Positions 36,244-48,527 of a stretch of 64,000 nt of DNA are shown here, piece by piece. A program made the position numbers and the translations under genes. Every line of letters begins with the position of its first letter. Within the stretch, counting starts at the first letter, position 1. Under the pieces are notes generated by a model, which was not told where the DNA came from, made no database searches, and saw only the letters and a program-made list of their open reading frames with translations. Source of the stretch: Neopestalotiopsis rosae (Eukaryota > Ascomycota > Sordariomycetes > Amphisphaeriales > Sporocadaceae); contig JALGAS010000005.1 in NCBI GenBank assembly GCA_023078685.1, forward strand, positions 1,984,001-2,048,000, in the 5' to 3' direction.

Positions 36244-37102
36244 CCCGATTTAGTTCTCGTGCTAATTATGTTCAATCGCAGGGGGGCCTGGGCACGTTCC
36301 AACAAGTACGTACTAGGGATGTATATGGCCTCCCTTGTTGTGGCCCGCTTCCCGCCTCTTCCCTGGAAACAGATCAGGGCAACTGTGGTGTATCTTCCCG
36401 GTGTGTCCATTACCTGCTGTGCCCCTTCCATCGACACCCCTCCCCTTGAATACATTGATGGCTCCTTGTCTACAAGTTCTAGACACATGATCGTCTATGT
36501 GCGCGCGGTAATCAAACTCACATTCCCGCCCTCTCTTACAGTTCTAGAGTGTCCAGCTCCATCGGCCCGAGCTCTACGACATACTGTAAAGAACGGCAGA
36601 TTGTACATTCTTGGGGTAAGTCTAGTGTTGTTACTATTCATATTTTTATCTCCCGGGGTTCCAATACACCCTTGCATGCCATTTGCGGCGATTTCTGCTA
36701 GGTCTCGAAATCATGTCATGATGCTAAAATCTCGATGGCGTGGCGTTTGTATCGGTTCTTCAGAACGCCCTCGAGGAGTCTCTTGAGTGGGACCCCAGGG
36801 TGTTTGCCTGGCAGTAGACTATTGTTATTCCTCCTCCTAGATGAACCACAACGGCTCCAAGGAGCGATAGCGGCACTTGTATATGTTTATATCTTATAAG
36901 ATATGCGATCTTCTTCTTCCATGCCTGAACTTGTATCTGAAGCTGCGAGCCATGTCCGTGACGCCTTTTTGCCACTGCCATTCCTTACTACATATCTCAC
37001 GCTGCTCGTCGGCGTTCCTTGAGTTCTTTCCAGGCATTCACCTGAATTCTCAATCCTTTTACGAAACATTCTTTGTCTGGATCGCTGGTATCGTGAGCCA
37101 TT
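36244..37102. other. Spacer between MRD1 and the AbaA-like gene
   Basis: 859 bp with the MRD1 3' flank and the AbaA-like upstream region. A 175-codon open frame that starts just after MRD1 has no recognisable content and I do not call it. Confidence 0.5.
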
Positions 37103-40100
37103 ATGCAACTCCCGTTGCGTGGGCACCCGCCTACCCGCTACTCGCCAGAAGGTGACTATAGTTATGACCACCTTAACGAACTCCTCCAAGAGTCCCGGCG
37201 GCCACTGGCCGAGTCTACAGGCAATGCTCAAGCACACAAACCAGGGCCTTTGTCCTTGTGTCAAACAAGTCACCTGTCGCTGTCACCGCCGCTACATCCG
37301 ATTCCTACACCTCCAATACTACCAACACAGTCAATAGCATCTGCATACGGCACCAGTTTTCGAACACATCGCACATTACAGAGAGATGTGTCGTTACGAG
37401 AGTCCCCAATGGCTCACTCGAGTCGTGGTCGGAACCCCATTTACAGTAGAAAGTTCTTTGCCGACTATCGAGCCAAGGTGGAACAAAAATCAGCAGAGAA
37501 AGAGGAACCAAAGTGGCCAATGTGCCTCGAAGATTCCTTCTTGGATGGTAAGAACCCTCATATTCATTCACTGCCGGTCTAATTCTAGGTCAATGACTGA
37601 TTGAGTCACAGCCCTTTTCCTGATCCCATTCATGGGCCGGAAAAAGGTCAGCTCCAAGGGCAAGCTATATGGCCGCAATATGCTGATATCAGAATATATC
37701 TGGATACGTTATTGGCTTATGTTTCCTCCTCCAGAAGGCACAGAATTGGCTACGGGAGACCTACGAGAGGCGGATGGCTCTCCGTGGAAAGAAGTATTCC
37801 GTACAAGGAAGCAGGTGTCTAGTCACATTCAAGTATTGAAGAATTTCTTCAAGACACATGTTTGCTGTATGTGCTACCCTGCATAAAATCCAATCTAACT
37901 CATATACCCTACTGACCCGAATCAGTCCATTTCTTCTTTCCCTGCCAGAAAGATGATAAAAAGAAAAAGAGTCGACACTATGTAAAAGAAGAAGAGGTGG
38001 AATCTTTCAAAAACAACACAGTATTGAACGCCTTGGCCGAGGGCCGTCTTCCAGATGAGCGGCCCAATTACGATTATTTTGCTCAACTCATGGCTGGTGA
38101 CTCGGAAACCTTTGTAATGCCAAAGGCGTGCTGGATTTATGTTTCTTCTTCAGAGGTCACGCTCAGCCCAGACTGTAAGGAAGCCTACGCTCGTGACGGG
38201 ACAGTTTTGCATGCGGATTCTCGCACGTCAGACGGACAACACCTCGAGAATGGAGGCGCGTATCCTCATCTTCTCCTCAACGGTAACAAGGAGATCCGAG
38301 CGGCTCTTCGCAGCAGCAGAGATGATGAAGCTCCAAAGTTCATTCTGCATGAATACACAAAAAGTCTCACTCAGGTCGATTCCAATTCGATCAAGGACAT
38401 TGCAAGAGAATGGGAACACGACTTTCCCGAATTCCACGACAACTTGATGACCGCCATGGAGGATACGCATCCGTCGCACGAGCGCACATCTCGCTGCGTT
38501 GTTGGGCCATGTGATACCCTTCACTTCGAGGTGGTCCTCGGTCTGCATTCAACCAGCCGCTTTCCCTCGGGTACACATCTAGAGGGCTCGGTACAACTCC
38601 AGATTTGTCGACCGGAGCTGGCAAACCACCGTTGGCGCTCCGTGACCAGCGTCTCCAAGCCTGAGGAGCTCGAGCACGATGCCAATGAAGCGCCCTTTTG
38701 GAATTGCCAGAACGCATGCGACGTCGTTGGCCGACAGAAGGATGTGATTGAGGTTCCTTTTCCTGCCACGAGCTGGGCCAGCACCTTTATCATGCTGTCC
38801 AAGTATGTCACAGCAGAGCGCGAGCGTGCGGAGCGGGAACGCAAAGAGCGCCGATCCAAAGTCAAGACGGAAGAGCAAGTCAGCGACCATAACAACGCTG
38901 AAGAGAAGCAAAGTGGTGGAGGCAAGAAAGCTTCTGCAAATATGCCCACCCCAATGGAGCTGCTCGAGCAAGTGGCCATGTACCAAGAGATCTGGTCGGC
39001 GCCCAACGATGGGTCCGAAAAACCTGCGTGGACGCGGCGGGCTATTATCCTTTGGACGTTTACCAAGGAGACCCTGTCCGTCAACTCCAAGGGCAAGAAC
39101 ATCGGGCAGTCGCCGGGCACCAACTGGCGCTTCCTCACCAAGGTCGACCCGCTGTCGCCTTACCACCGGGAGCGCACCCTCGTCAGCGGCCCTCCGCTCA
39201 ACGTCTCGCGCGACGCCGTCATGTCTCCCAACCCAGCCTACGCCAACCACTACGCCACGGCCGCCATGCAGGAGAACTTTCACACGGCCGCGTACCATGA
39301 CTCGTCTGCATCTTCCACAACAGCAGTGACGCACGACAGCTGCGCCGGCAGCAACAACAACATTCACTTCTCTGGCCAGTCATTACACTCGTACCCGTCC
39401 TCGCTCGGCCTGCTAGATAGTTTCTCCTGCTCTTCAGGCGGCGGCCTCGCCACCCCTCCTCCATCAACCTCGCTGTCATCGGGCTACGCCCACAGCTTTG
39501 ACAGCGCCACCATTGCCAGCACTGACAGCCTGCACCACCACGTGAGCTTCCTGTCCGACGGCTCGGCGGGCACCACGACGGACAGCCAGAGCACGCTGGT
39601 CGGCAGCGGGATAGCGCACGATCAGCAGCACCACGACGCCGCCTTCCTGGCCAGCTTTCCAGGTGTTGGTGGCTATGACGAGGACCCGGGCTTGGGCCAG
39701 ACGTGGACGAGCACGTCGGCGGGCGATCTCGAGGCCCTGGAACAGTGGGCCACGAATTATGTCGATGGCCACCATCACCATCACCACCACCAACACGACA
39801 TGACCTGGGCAGAACACTCCACTGCAACGACGGCCGGAGGGCTGGACATGACCAACGACGTCGTTTCCAGGGACGCCACACCGTGGGGCGATGGCAAGGA
39901 CACTCTGTGGGCCTCCTCGTCCGGCCATCACACTTCCTCTGCCGCGGACGCTGCCAATATAGCGAATCCCGCTTCTTTGGCACAGTCGCAGCAACAGCAC
40001 CATGACGATGACGTCTGCTGGGCCGCGGCCACTTCGCACGGCTGGCTACAGTCCATTGCGGCGACGGCGGGCGCACACGACGCCAACAGCGCCGCCTGGA

Positions 40101-40495
40101 ATCATCAGCAAACCCACGATATACTGGGCTTGTCAAACTCGGTATCAGACATTAATAGCACCACGCTCTACGCGTCCTCGGCGGCTGTAGTGCCAACCAT
40201 GACAACTACAAGTCATGGCATGCATCAAGTAGTCTCCCCTGACCTGGGAGGACTATTGCATCCGCATCTCCACGGCAGCCGCAGTAGTAGTAGCCGCAAG
40301 CGAGCCAGGACCGAAGAAGACGAAGATGGAGATGACCGTTGTCATGATGGCGAGGGATACCCGTGCTCGTCGATCCGCAAGCTGGCGCACGGCGACGACG
40401 AAGATGTAGTCGCGAGCAGCGACGGCGGGTTGAGGATGCCGGCGGCGAATATGATCAAGGACGAGCATGCCGACCTGTTTGAGCTATCAAGCTGA
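37103..40495 (+). CDS. TEA/ATTS-domain transcription factor, AbaA-like
   Basis: Three exons, 37103-37547, 37612-37866 and 37926-40495 (introns 64 and 59 bp, both in phase 1), give 1089 aa. Splicing rebuilds the TEA domain, about residues 134-225: [47 protein letters not shown], then [17 protein letters not shown]. Between the first helices and the [13 protein letters not shown] recognition helix there is an unusually long loop (about 184-211). AbaA is the TEA factor that acts after BrlA in the conidiation pathway, controlling phialide differentiation; the yeast relative is Tec1. The second half is Ser/His/Asp/Ala-rich and disordered, with a seven-His run at about 848-854. A basic RKRART patch near the C-terminus may be an NLS. 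The TEA call is firm; orthology to AbaA is inferred from the domain and long fungal-type tail. Confidence 0.85.
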
Positions 40496-43400
40496 AACAT
40501 GGGAGAGCAGGGCGGGCCTTTGCCGCGTTTTCAAACTTTTCTTTACTTGCAAACACCACAAACTTTGATGGGTTCAAAATTTTATCTGGGTGAGATGAAG
40601 TCGTATGAGCTATGAGGTGGGACAGATGAAGTCAAGAGATAAGAGAGATGAAGTCACGAGATGAGATGGGTGTCTTGGGAAAATTTATACACGGATACTA
40701 TTCAAGGCGAAAAGATGGATGCTTTATTGCTCTCGAGTCAAGGTTTCACTTCTCTGGGTGGGAGGCTATAGGGAAAGTATACCCCTTCTTCTAGGGAATG
40801 ATTACATGGAGTTTTGAGGACATTGTAGCATATGACACAAATGTTCGTGTCTTGTAAACCTTTTTGTGGCAAATGGTAATTCTGAGGTCTGCGTTGTGTT
40901 TAGGATGGTATAATACATTCTTATTGATCAATGATTTTCCACACAAGTCTTTACTTTGGTTCAGCTCATTGAAACGTGTTGTCAGTTTCCAGGCTACTCT
41001 TCCTGACCACACGCCACACATTAAGTAAGGTGTGTCTAAGGACAATTGTATCCCGAATGGCATTTATAGAAATGTTTATGTATTCAAAACAATGCTGATT
41101 CTATTCGACAAAGAGTGTGTCATTGTTCAAGACACCTCTAGTCTAGCACTGAAGAAGTGTCCATCGTGTATGCAATGCTATTAGAGAGTTTTGCTTTCGT
41201 CCAATGTGCTATATCGGGTAGATTTCGTGCATTTTCGACGGGAAGCGCCGTCTGATGTGAAAAGGGACCAGTCTTTTCTTGTCATGTATTATAATGACTG
41301 TCCTAACATGGCCATAGATGTGCAGCTCTTGCAAAGACGCTATTGTGAATACATAATATGACACTGAAAAAGAACCTACCATTGTGGTGGATCTGCCTTG
41401 CTTACGGAAGCAGAATCATCATCATGGGGCAAGATAGCCTCTAGGCGCTATTGCCACTGCTGTTTCTGTGTAGCCGAGCACATCCATTGAGCTGTCCGAG
41501 TTGTTTCCTCGGAGCGTTTCTCATCTGCATCAGAACAGATATCTGGTGCACTAGAGACTTGCGTACTATACTCTCATTTCTATACCAGATTTCCACAATA
41601 AATCGTTTCGCAACAGATCTACGAAACAATGAAGCCAAGCTTCGGCAAGACCCACCAGGTAAATCGACAGAGCGCGAGTAAAAGGAAACATCAGATCCTC
41701 CACTCCAGAAAAGCGTGGCAAATATGTGGGATTGCTCTGGGATGGTGTCGTGTCGCGAAACGCTCAAGGAATACCCACTATTCCAGTGCTCGGGTTTGAC
41801 TGCTGGTTTGCCATCGTTGCATATTGATGACAAGAGTCGAGAAGACCGCACAGAGGACGGTCGTTTCGCGTTTCATAGGGTCATGAGATGGTTGGAGAGG
41901 AATAGGAGCGCAACATGAGCGACCCAATCAGATAAAGAGCGCATTCGAGATATCTTGGCGCTTTGTCGCGAAGGCGAAACGTGAAATCCCATGGCATCCT
42001 GGGTCGAGATCTGCGAGCGAGGGCGGAGGTTTTGAAGAACTCAGAGCAATGGTTCACTCGAATCTGGGGGAAAATGTTGATGCGGACAGGGATCAAGCAA
42101 GAAGTGCTGTATGGTGGACGAGGGGGAAGAGCACCATGATCTGAAGTTCTGAAACTCCAAGTGTCAGGAACAGTACATAGGCTAGAGTCTGGACGACGAT
42201 TTTACTTCCCAACTTGAAGGCATTTGCGGATCTGCGACTGGGAAAAGGCAAGGAAAAATGCGTTCCTTTTTCGATTAATGCAACCATTAATTGCCATGAG
42301 GATTGGAAATGCTGTTTTGTTCCTGTAGAGGAACGAGTATTTGAGATTCGTGACCAAACGAATATACGATCGTGCGCATACTACCTTACTTGGGCCTACC
42401 TTGTACTTTATCGTGGAGAAAACGTGCTGCTCGTATGAGGATGGCACGATGGCACGTTTGAAAGACTCTGATGAAGACAGCAGAGTATGAGAGACTATAC
42501 CGTGGCATATAACATTCAATCAAGAAAAAATGAGACGAAGATCAACGAGATCACCGTGTTCTTCGCAGTGGCTAAAGTGGTTGCAGCATGGGAAAGACGA
42601 GCCGCCGGCCGGGAGACCAGGATCAGCTTTGGGCCGAGATGGAATGGGTGTGCTACCCAGCTCCGCGACTGGGGCCCGTCTTGCGGGCGCTCGGGCGTTG
42701 AGGGAGATGGGATCCTGGTTCGCACGCGATGAGTTGGTATCAGATATCCGATAGTGGTTTTTTGCACGTGTGTATGCAAAGCTCGGAGTTGAGATGAATC
42801 GAGCTTGCGCGTCCGTAGCGCAGGGGGAGATGACTTTGGGCTCGCTCACGATGGTGTCGGAGTATAGTGCGCAGTACAAGATTCAAGTATAATCCTTAGG
42901 GCTTAGGCGTATGTATACCCGACGGCCAGCGCGACGACAGCGCAGAAGGGAGGTGGGGAACATTGAGCGACGCTTGCTTCTGCCGAGTAATAATAAAGAG
43001 CGCTTCGAGTGTCGTGGCAGCGGTAAAAGAAGGTCACGTCTGCGATGGGGCTGACCACCTGCACTTTGCTGGCTGTTGAGTTGGAACCTTGCTTGGCAGT
43101 ACAACACTGAAGGAAGGACCTTTGAGTAGGTATGTAACCTGTATCGGGACTCCGAGAGCTGTAGGAAATTGCAGTGCTCAATGCTCGGTGCAACGGCGTT
43201 AGTGCAACCAACCAGAGACGAAAGTCGTCACAAGCAGTGCGACAAGTGCTGCAGTGCGCTTAGAAAGCCGATGTTGGTGTGTCGGATTTCTGGGAGCAGA
43301 AGCAATCAAATATACTATCGTACGCGTCCAAGGTCTCGAACACGGCGGCTGTTTTGTTCTCGAGTCCATTGGCGAGATGAGAGGTCAATGGACGAGGATG

Positions 43401-45474
43401 AGGACGGTGAGGTTTTTGTCGGGATGGCATTGAGCTGCTTAGCCGCCACAGCTGTGGTGTATTTCCAGCCACTGAAAGGCGGCACTAGACCCTTGAACGT
43501 GTTAGAGAAACTGCTGGTTAGCGGTGCATTGACTGGACGAGGGGCTCCCAAAGTCAAGGGTCCCACAGGTCCCACAAGGCCTTTGGAAGGCCCACGAGCG
43601 GCAACGAGAGATCAATTGTGGGGCTTTAGTCACTGAACACACCACACAAGCAAAGACGAGCACACCCGACCACACACCTTGCTCGCCTTGTTCACTGACC
43701 TTGCTGCCTTGTTCCTTTTTTTGACCTTGTTCTCCTTGTTCCAGATTCAACCTGGAGGCATCGCATCGCATCGGAGCTCAGATCTGGTTGGAGCTAGGCT
43801 TGGTCTTGTCGCTTGCTCCCGATGCTGCTGGTTGATGGTATCTATTTGCGTGAATTTTGCACTATAAGGTACTTCGCGCACTTGCTCGCTTATGCTTAAT
43901 GATTGGTATTCAATGTTCGTTCCTGATTGATCCCCTCTCGCTTGACCCCTGGGTGAGCCGTGCACTTGTGTCTTGTCTGTCTGCCCTTGCAGCTTGCAGT
44001 GGACATGTGTGGTGGCACAACGGACGACTGTTGTCTGTCTGTTGCTCTCCAGGCTAAGCACTCGGGAATAAAGACAAAAGCACACGATGGGAAGATACGA
44101 GGAAAAGGATCGTGAAAACAAAAAAGCACAGAGCATGTTTTCGGAGGCTGCTCGGTGTACAGTGGTTGCTGTGCTGTGGAGTTCGAGTCCATGGAGGAAC
44201 AGGTCGGGGCAATTCCTGTCCTCTCGATTTCGCCTCGGAGCTACTGGCCGCGCACACGGTTAGCTGGGTCTTGTTCAAACCCGCTCAACCCAAAGTCGAA
44301 ACCACCACATCCAGTCAAATCTGGACAACTCTATATCATCCCAACTATAATCCCAACCTTGGCCCCACACCATCACTTTTCCGACAAGCTCCAGAACGTC
44401 TGCACGTCAGAAACATGAGATTGCAGCCCCCAAAAAGGAGTACGCCTATTGGTGTTTGTTGCTGCTAATCCCCATTCCCGTGTACTGTGTATGAGTATGT
44501 GTGAGTGTGAGTGTGACTGACTCCTCTAACCTTACAGTATGTGTGTGTTGTATGTAATGTTGCCTTGTTTCTAGACTGTGTGTACACTCAACAGCCAAGT
44601 CTCCCGAGTTCCACTTCCACCATCTACTCTCACTACCGCCGTGACCGCCCCTTGGATCTTGGGTTCCCATCAGCCAAATCGATTTGGCCATATAGGCTGG
44701 CCGAATGCCAAGCTTTTTCGTTTCCATCTATTCCACATCTATCTCTTAACCCGTTTGTCGAAGCACCAAGAACTTCCTTCCTTTCTTCTGTCCACACCAG
44801 CACCAGGACGACGAACGATAGAAATTCGTCGTCACCCGTCCAACGACTTTTCTAGTCCAGGCAGACAAGAACTCGCCCAGCCTTGAGTCCTTGACAGAGT
44901 TTTCCACTAGCTGTCGACGCCGTCCGGACAACCTATCACTTTTCCCTTGGAGGCTCATTTACTTGTCCCCTTCATCAAAGACAAACCAGACTCTTGTCCA
45001 CCTTCTTCCGACACCTTTATTTTCAACACAACATGTTCTGAGCAACAAAGAACACTTCTTTCTATTTCTATTCTTGACTCAGCCGGCTGAACGATACGCT
45101 GCGCGTATTCTTTTTTCCCCTTCACCCCATCGAAAAGACTAGGTTAATACGACCATCGTGACCCCGGTCTACAATAAAAGAAAAGCCAAAAATATCAGTC
45201 GCCAAAAACGACGAGGGTAGCCCATAGCACTTTTTGACGCCCAGTCTGTCATAGGCGCCGGACACTCAACCTCACACACTCTTCCCTGACTCACTGTTTC
45301 TCTTTTTATTTTATTTCCTTGCATCAAGCTTTTCACAGCTTCTCTCGCTGGCGAGAACCTCTACTAGATATTAGATCTCACTCTATACATCAAGTCAACT
45401 GCAGACGCTCACCCGTCACCTCACATCACCGAAAACAGCCAAACAGCCAAGGACTCTCTCCTCGAAACAGAAAC
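40496..45474. other. 5-kb gene-free stretch
   Basis: Left end is the AbaA-like 3' flank, including a GATGAAGTC repeat. The right 900 bp is C/T-rich and likely the promoter and long leader of the secreted His1 protein. CCTTGTTC-type imperfect repeats occur at 43680-43740 and a GTGTGA repeat at 44497-44518. No open frame in between shows protein-like character. Confidence 0.55.
40592..40668 (+). repeat. Imperfect GATGAAGTC repeats
   Basis: AGATGAAGTC-type words recur at 40593, 40624 and 40646, with degenerate versions between, about 100-170 bp past the AbaA-like stop, probably in its 3' UTR. Confidence 0.75.
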
Positions 45475-46740
45475 ATGGCTTCCAAGATCATCAAAACACT
45501 GGCCCTTGTGGCCGCAGCCCAGACTGTTCAAGCTCACACCTGGGTTGAAATGATCCGTCGCATCTCAACCAGCGGTGCCTTTGTCGGAGAGACTGGTTAC
45601 GCCATGGGCCACCTGAACCGTTCCGATACTGGCTTTGCCGACGCTGTCGTCCAAGTCAAGATCACAGATGTCACAACAAATCCCACTGTGTGTGGTGATA
45701 TTGGAAAGGCCGGCTACACCAACGCGCTCTACCCGCAGCTCTCAGCATCACCCGGCGAGTATGTCGCCATGCAATATGCCGAAAACGGTCACGTCAGTTT
45801 CCCTGACCTGACGCCTCGAGGTTTCAAGGGTGGAAACGTCATGATCTACGCCACTACCGAGGACGTCAACGACGTGGGTATCAATGACGCCTTGTACTCG
45901 TGGAACGCTGAGGGTACTGGCGGTAACGGCAAGGGCAAGCTCATTGGCAGTCACTTTTTCGACGATGGCCAGTGCTTTGAGAACCCCAACGCCTCGCCCA
46001 TTCGTGCTGAGCGCGCTGCCGACACCAACCTCACCAGCTTGCTCTGCCAGAGCGTTTCTCAGCTGCCCGAGGATCTCGAGACCGATGGTACCGTCAACCT
46101 CTTGTGGATTTGGGACTGGGCTCAGAACCCCAACATTGCTGGCGAGAACACGACGGAGATCTACACGAGTTGCATGACCGTTAACCTCACCGCCAAGGAC
46201 ACTGACGCTGCCACCAGCGTCAAGGCCTTTTCGTTCAACAAGAACGTCGAGCTTAGCGATAAAGTGATTCCCGGCCAGATCTCCACTCTCATCGAGGTTG
46301 AGCAGCGCGGTACCGGCAGCGCTTCACCCGCAGCCGTCACCGACGTCCCCGTCGCCACTGGTGGTGCTAGTGGCACTGCTACCATCACTGGCACGGCCAC
46401 CACTACCGCCTCGGGCTCCAAGACTACCCACAAGTCTTCCACCAAAACCCACAAGCAGAGTGGCATCACCACCGTGACCGTGACCGCCGACGCCGAGACC
46501 GTCACCGAGTACCAGACCGTGACTGTCGGAGCGGGAGATGATGGCAACACCAAGGCCACCACCACAAAGTCGTCATCTTCGACCGCTGTCACGTCGAGTA
46601 CCTCCTCTGGCCTCAAGACCTCGGTCAAGACGACTTCAAGTTCCTCGGCCGCAACCTCAACCCAAGCTGGAGGCATTGATATTAGCATTGCCCCCTTCCT
46701 CAAGGCACGTGCCACAGGCCAGGCTCGCCGCCTGCGGTAA
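45475..46740 (+). CDS. Secreted His1 protein, LPMO-like (putative copper site), Ser/Thr-rich tail
   Basis: Single exon; the ATG at 45475 (context AAACATGGC) starts a 20-residue signal peptide (MASKIIKTLALVAAAQTVQA). Cleavage at A-HTWVE would expose an N-terminal His, the hallmark of lytic polysaccharide monooxygenases. Total length 421 aa. A second candidate copper His lies at precursor residue 106 in PGEYVAMQYAENGHVSFPD, a strand-turn context like the second His of LPMO histidine braces. Later come GSHFFDDGQCFENPN and LLWIWDWAQNP. Four Cys in the core could form two disulfides. After about residue 290 the chain is Ser/Thr/Val-rich and probably O-glycosylated, without a clear GPI signal. I cannot assign it to a named AA family; it resembles uncharacterised fungal secreted proteins with the same HTWVE start. 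Copper binding and polysaccharide oxidation are inferences. Confidence 0.75.
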   Translation: MASKIIKTLALVAAAQTVQAHTWVEMIRRISTSGAFVGETGYAMGHLNRSDTGFADAVVQVKITDVTTNPTVCGDIGKAGYTNALYPQLSASPGEYVAMQYAENGHVSFPDLTPRGFKGGNVMIYATTEDVNDVGINDALYSWNAEGTGGNGKGKLIGSHFFDDGQCFENPNASPIRAERAADTNLTSLLCQSVSQLPEDLETDGTVNLLWIWDWAQNPNIAGENTTEIYTSCMTVNLTAKDTDAATSVKAFSFNKNVELSDKVIPGQISTLIEVEQRGTGSASPAAVTDVPVATGGASGTATITGTATTTASGSKTTHKSSTKTHKQSGITTVTVTADAETVTEYQTVTVGAGDDGNTKATTTKSSSSTAVTSSTSSGLKTSVKTTSSSSAATSTQAGGIDISIAPFLKARATGQARRLR

Positions 46741-47465
46741 AAGGTCCTCGACTCCATGAGATTGACCTTCTCGACAATCACAACGACTTGGAATGACTTG
46801 AAGATGTACATACGACAAGGGGTGTTTCTCACGATACTTGGAACATGAAGGATACAAAGGATAAAAAAAGAAGAAGACATTTTGCATGAGACAACGGCGT
46901 TTTACGACATGAAACGATGGACGAGGAGGATGATACCCGGTTTTTGCATTGGTTCTCTTTCGAGAGGGGGTATACTTGAGTTTCGACAGGAACACGAGGC
47001 GTTTAATCATTTTGGTATTTTGCATGGACAAACGGCGCCGGTGTATACTATACAGGATCTGGCATTCGTACAGGACACGGTTTTTCCTGCTCCATCGTTT
47101 TTTTGGAACTCGGACATATTTGCCGGTAGAGCTAGTCTCAGGCATTGGTCAATAAAACTTGATAAAATAATCATTGTGCTTCTTCTTTTATGCGGTGATG
47201 TAAAGTGACATGTAGGCTTGCTACATTCCTTCGTGGCGTTTGATCATCAGATACAGTATACCGTTTCTGTCTTTTCGGTTGTTCCTCCTCACGCTTGATT
47301 AAAGGCTTGTGCTCAAGGTGGGCATATTATCTTACATTGTCAAGATGTACATCACAGTCATCCCTTGATACAGCTAGAGACGTTTTCGTAGATTGGTTAC
47401 TTGAATACATATGGTACATGGGCCTTTCTCTTTATCTAGTTGACATCTGCATTTCCGAATCCGCT
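46741..47465. other. Convergent 3' intergenic region
   Basis: 725 bp between the stop codons of the convergent His1-protein and MAPEG genes. No feature beyond 3' flanks is visible. Confidence 0.5.
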
Positions 47466-48115
47466 TCATGCCGCCCTCGTCAGCACCTTGCCAGCCTTCC
47501 ACAGCAGATACAAACAGCTCCCGTTGCCAGTCCACCAAAAGACGGTGCGGCCCAGGGCCCAGGTGTCGTCCTCGACGAGGACGTAAAAGATGCCGTAGGC
47601 GACGCGGGCGAGGGAGTAGACCAGGCCGGCCCGATTGATAGCCTGCGGGTCGACGCCGGCGGCGGTGGCGAGGCCCACGGCGCCGACGAGCAGCGTGTAG
47701 TTCTCCACCGAGTTGGCGTAGGCGGCCTCGTTGCGCTTGATCATGTTGAGCTGGCCCTGCGTGATCTTGCCCGAGCGCACGGCTTCCTCGCCGTACTTGG
47801 CAATGTCGTCGCGCGGGGCGCTCTGGTGGTCTATTCCCCATAGCTGCTTGAGGTGGCGGGAGGTCACTATCGACACGGTCAGTAGGAGGTTTCTACATAA
47901 AACTTTTGAGAAATAGTTCTCTTGAAGCCTTGCACATTGTTTGACGCAATGCCATATTTGATCAAGTAGGGCAAGAAGAGAAAGTCATTGAATGCCAACG
48001 TACAGCCAATGTAAGACCAGGCAAAGTTAAAGCCCAGGTAAGCCGCCGCGTAATTAGGGACAAAGGCGCCGGCCGAACCGGCACGGAGGCCGAGAGTAGT
48101 GGCGAGGGATGTCAT
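47466..48115 (-). CDS. MAPEG-family membrane protein
   Basis: Two exons, 48115-48004 and 47866-47466, joined in phase 1 over a 137-bp intron (GTACGT...CTGAC...GATAG), give 170 aa. An ATG three codons upstream (48124) is an alternative start. Four hydrophobic segments are visible: AYLGFNFAWSYIG, YTLLVGAVGLATAAGV, GLVYSLARVAYGIFYVL and TVFWWTGNGSCLYLLW. The block RNEAAYANSVENYTLL is the MAPEG core, comparable to the usual R-A-NxxEN-pattern in helix 2. MAPEG proteins are trimeric ER or microsomal membrane enzymes or enzyme-like proteins, including glutathione S-transferases. Enzymatic activity cannot be deduced. It is convergent with the secreted His1 gene. Part of its upstream DNA (48333-48395) recurs near 52404. 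Confidence 0.8.
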
Positions 48116-48332
48116 TGGAGCCAATATGATTGAGATTATATAAACGAGTATATTTCTTCTAACTTCATGGGCTTCATGAGATTACGGTCAAAAAGAACTT
48201 TTCAAGGCTATTTATCAGAAGGCAGGAAGCTTTTTGCTTCCGTTTGGACCCGAGGCTTGAAAGTAAGACGGAGAGTAGTTGATTCGTAGTACCTGGTTTT
48301 GCGGCGCAGGCGCCAGTCTCAAAGTGGACAGT

Positions 48333-48395
48333 CTGATGACTGCAGGTGGTGAGATCCTTTCCAATACCCGCGCTTACGAGTGAGATCCAGGTTAC
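48333..48395 (-). repeat. Dispersed ~63-bp repeat, copy A
   Basis: Aligns with 52404-52466 at a constant offset of 4071 with about five mismatches and no gap, same orientation. It lies about 220-280 bp upstream of the MAPEG start. Shared core: GCAGGTGGTGAGATCCTTTC, then CGAGTGAGATCCA. Confidence 0.9.
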
Positions 48396-48527
48396 TTTTC
48401 CTGGCCTTTTACCTGTCTTCTCCTAGGTATCTAAACTAATTATTCGCTTCGCTGTGATCATACTATACGTTGTTTCGCCTCATTTCAGAAGCCGCAGGCA
48501 AATGCGCGGCCAACGTTAGCTGTGCGA

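Noticed and set aside
36259..36786. 175-codon plus-strand frame after MRD1
   Set aside because: Begins at a GTG overlapping the MRD1 3' flank, has no domain and a mixed composition typical of untranslated DNA.
38579..39367. 262-codon minus-strand frame, and others across 39219-40136
   Set aside because: Antisense shadows of the GC-rich, low-complexity AbaA-like exon 3.
43169..43636. 155-codon plus-strand frame
   Set aside because: Overlapped by an equally open minus-strand frame, with no recognisable motif; likely chance in the 5-kb spacer.
44160..44180. GAGTTCGAGTCC resembling a tRNA T-loop
   Set aside because: T-stem pairing fails at several positions and no cloverleaf was found.
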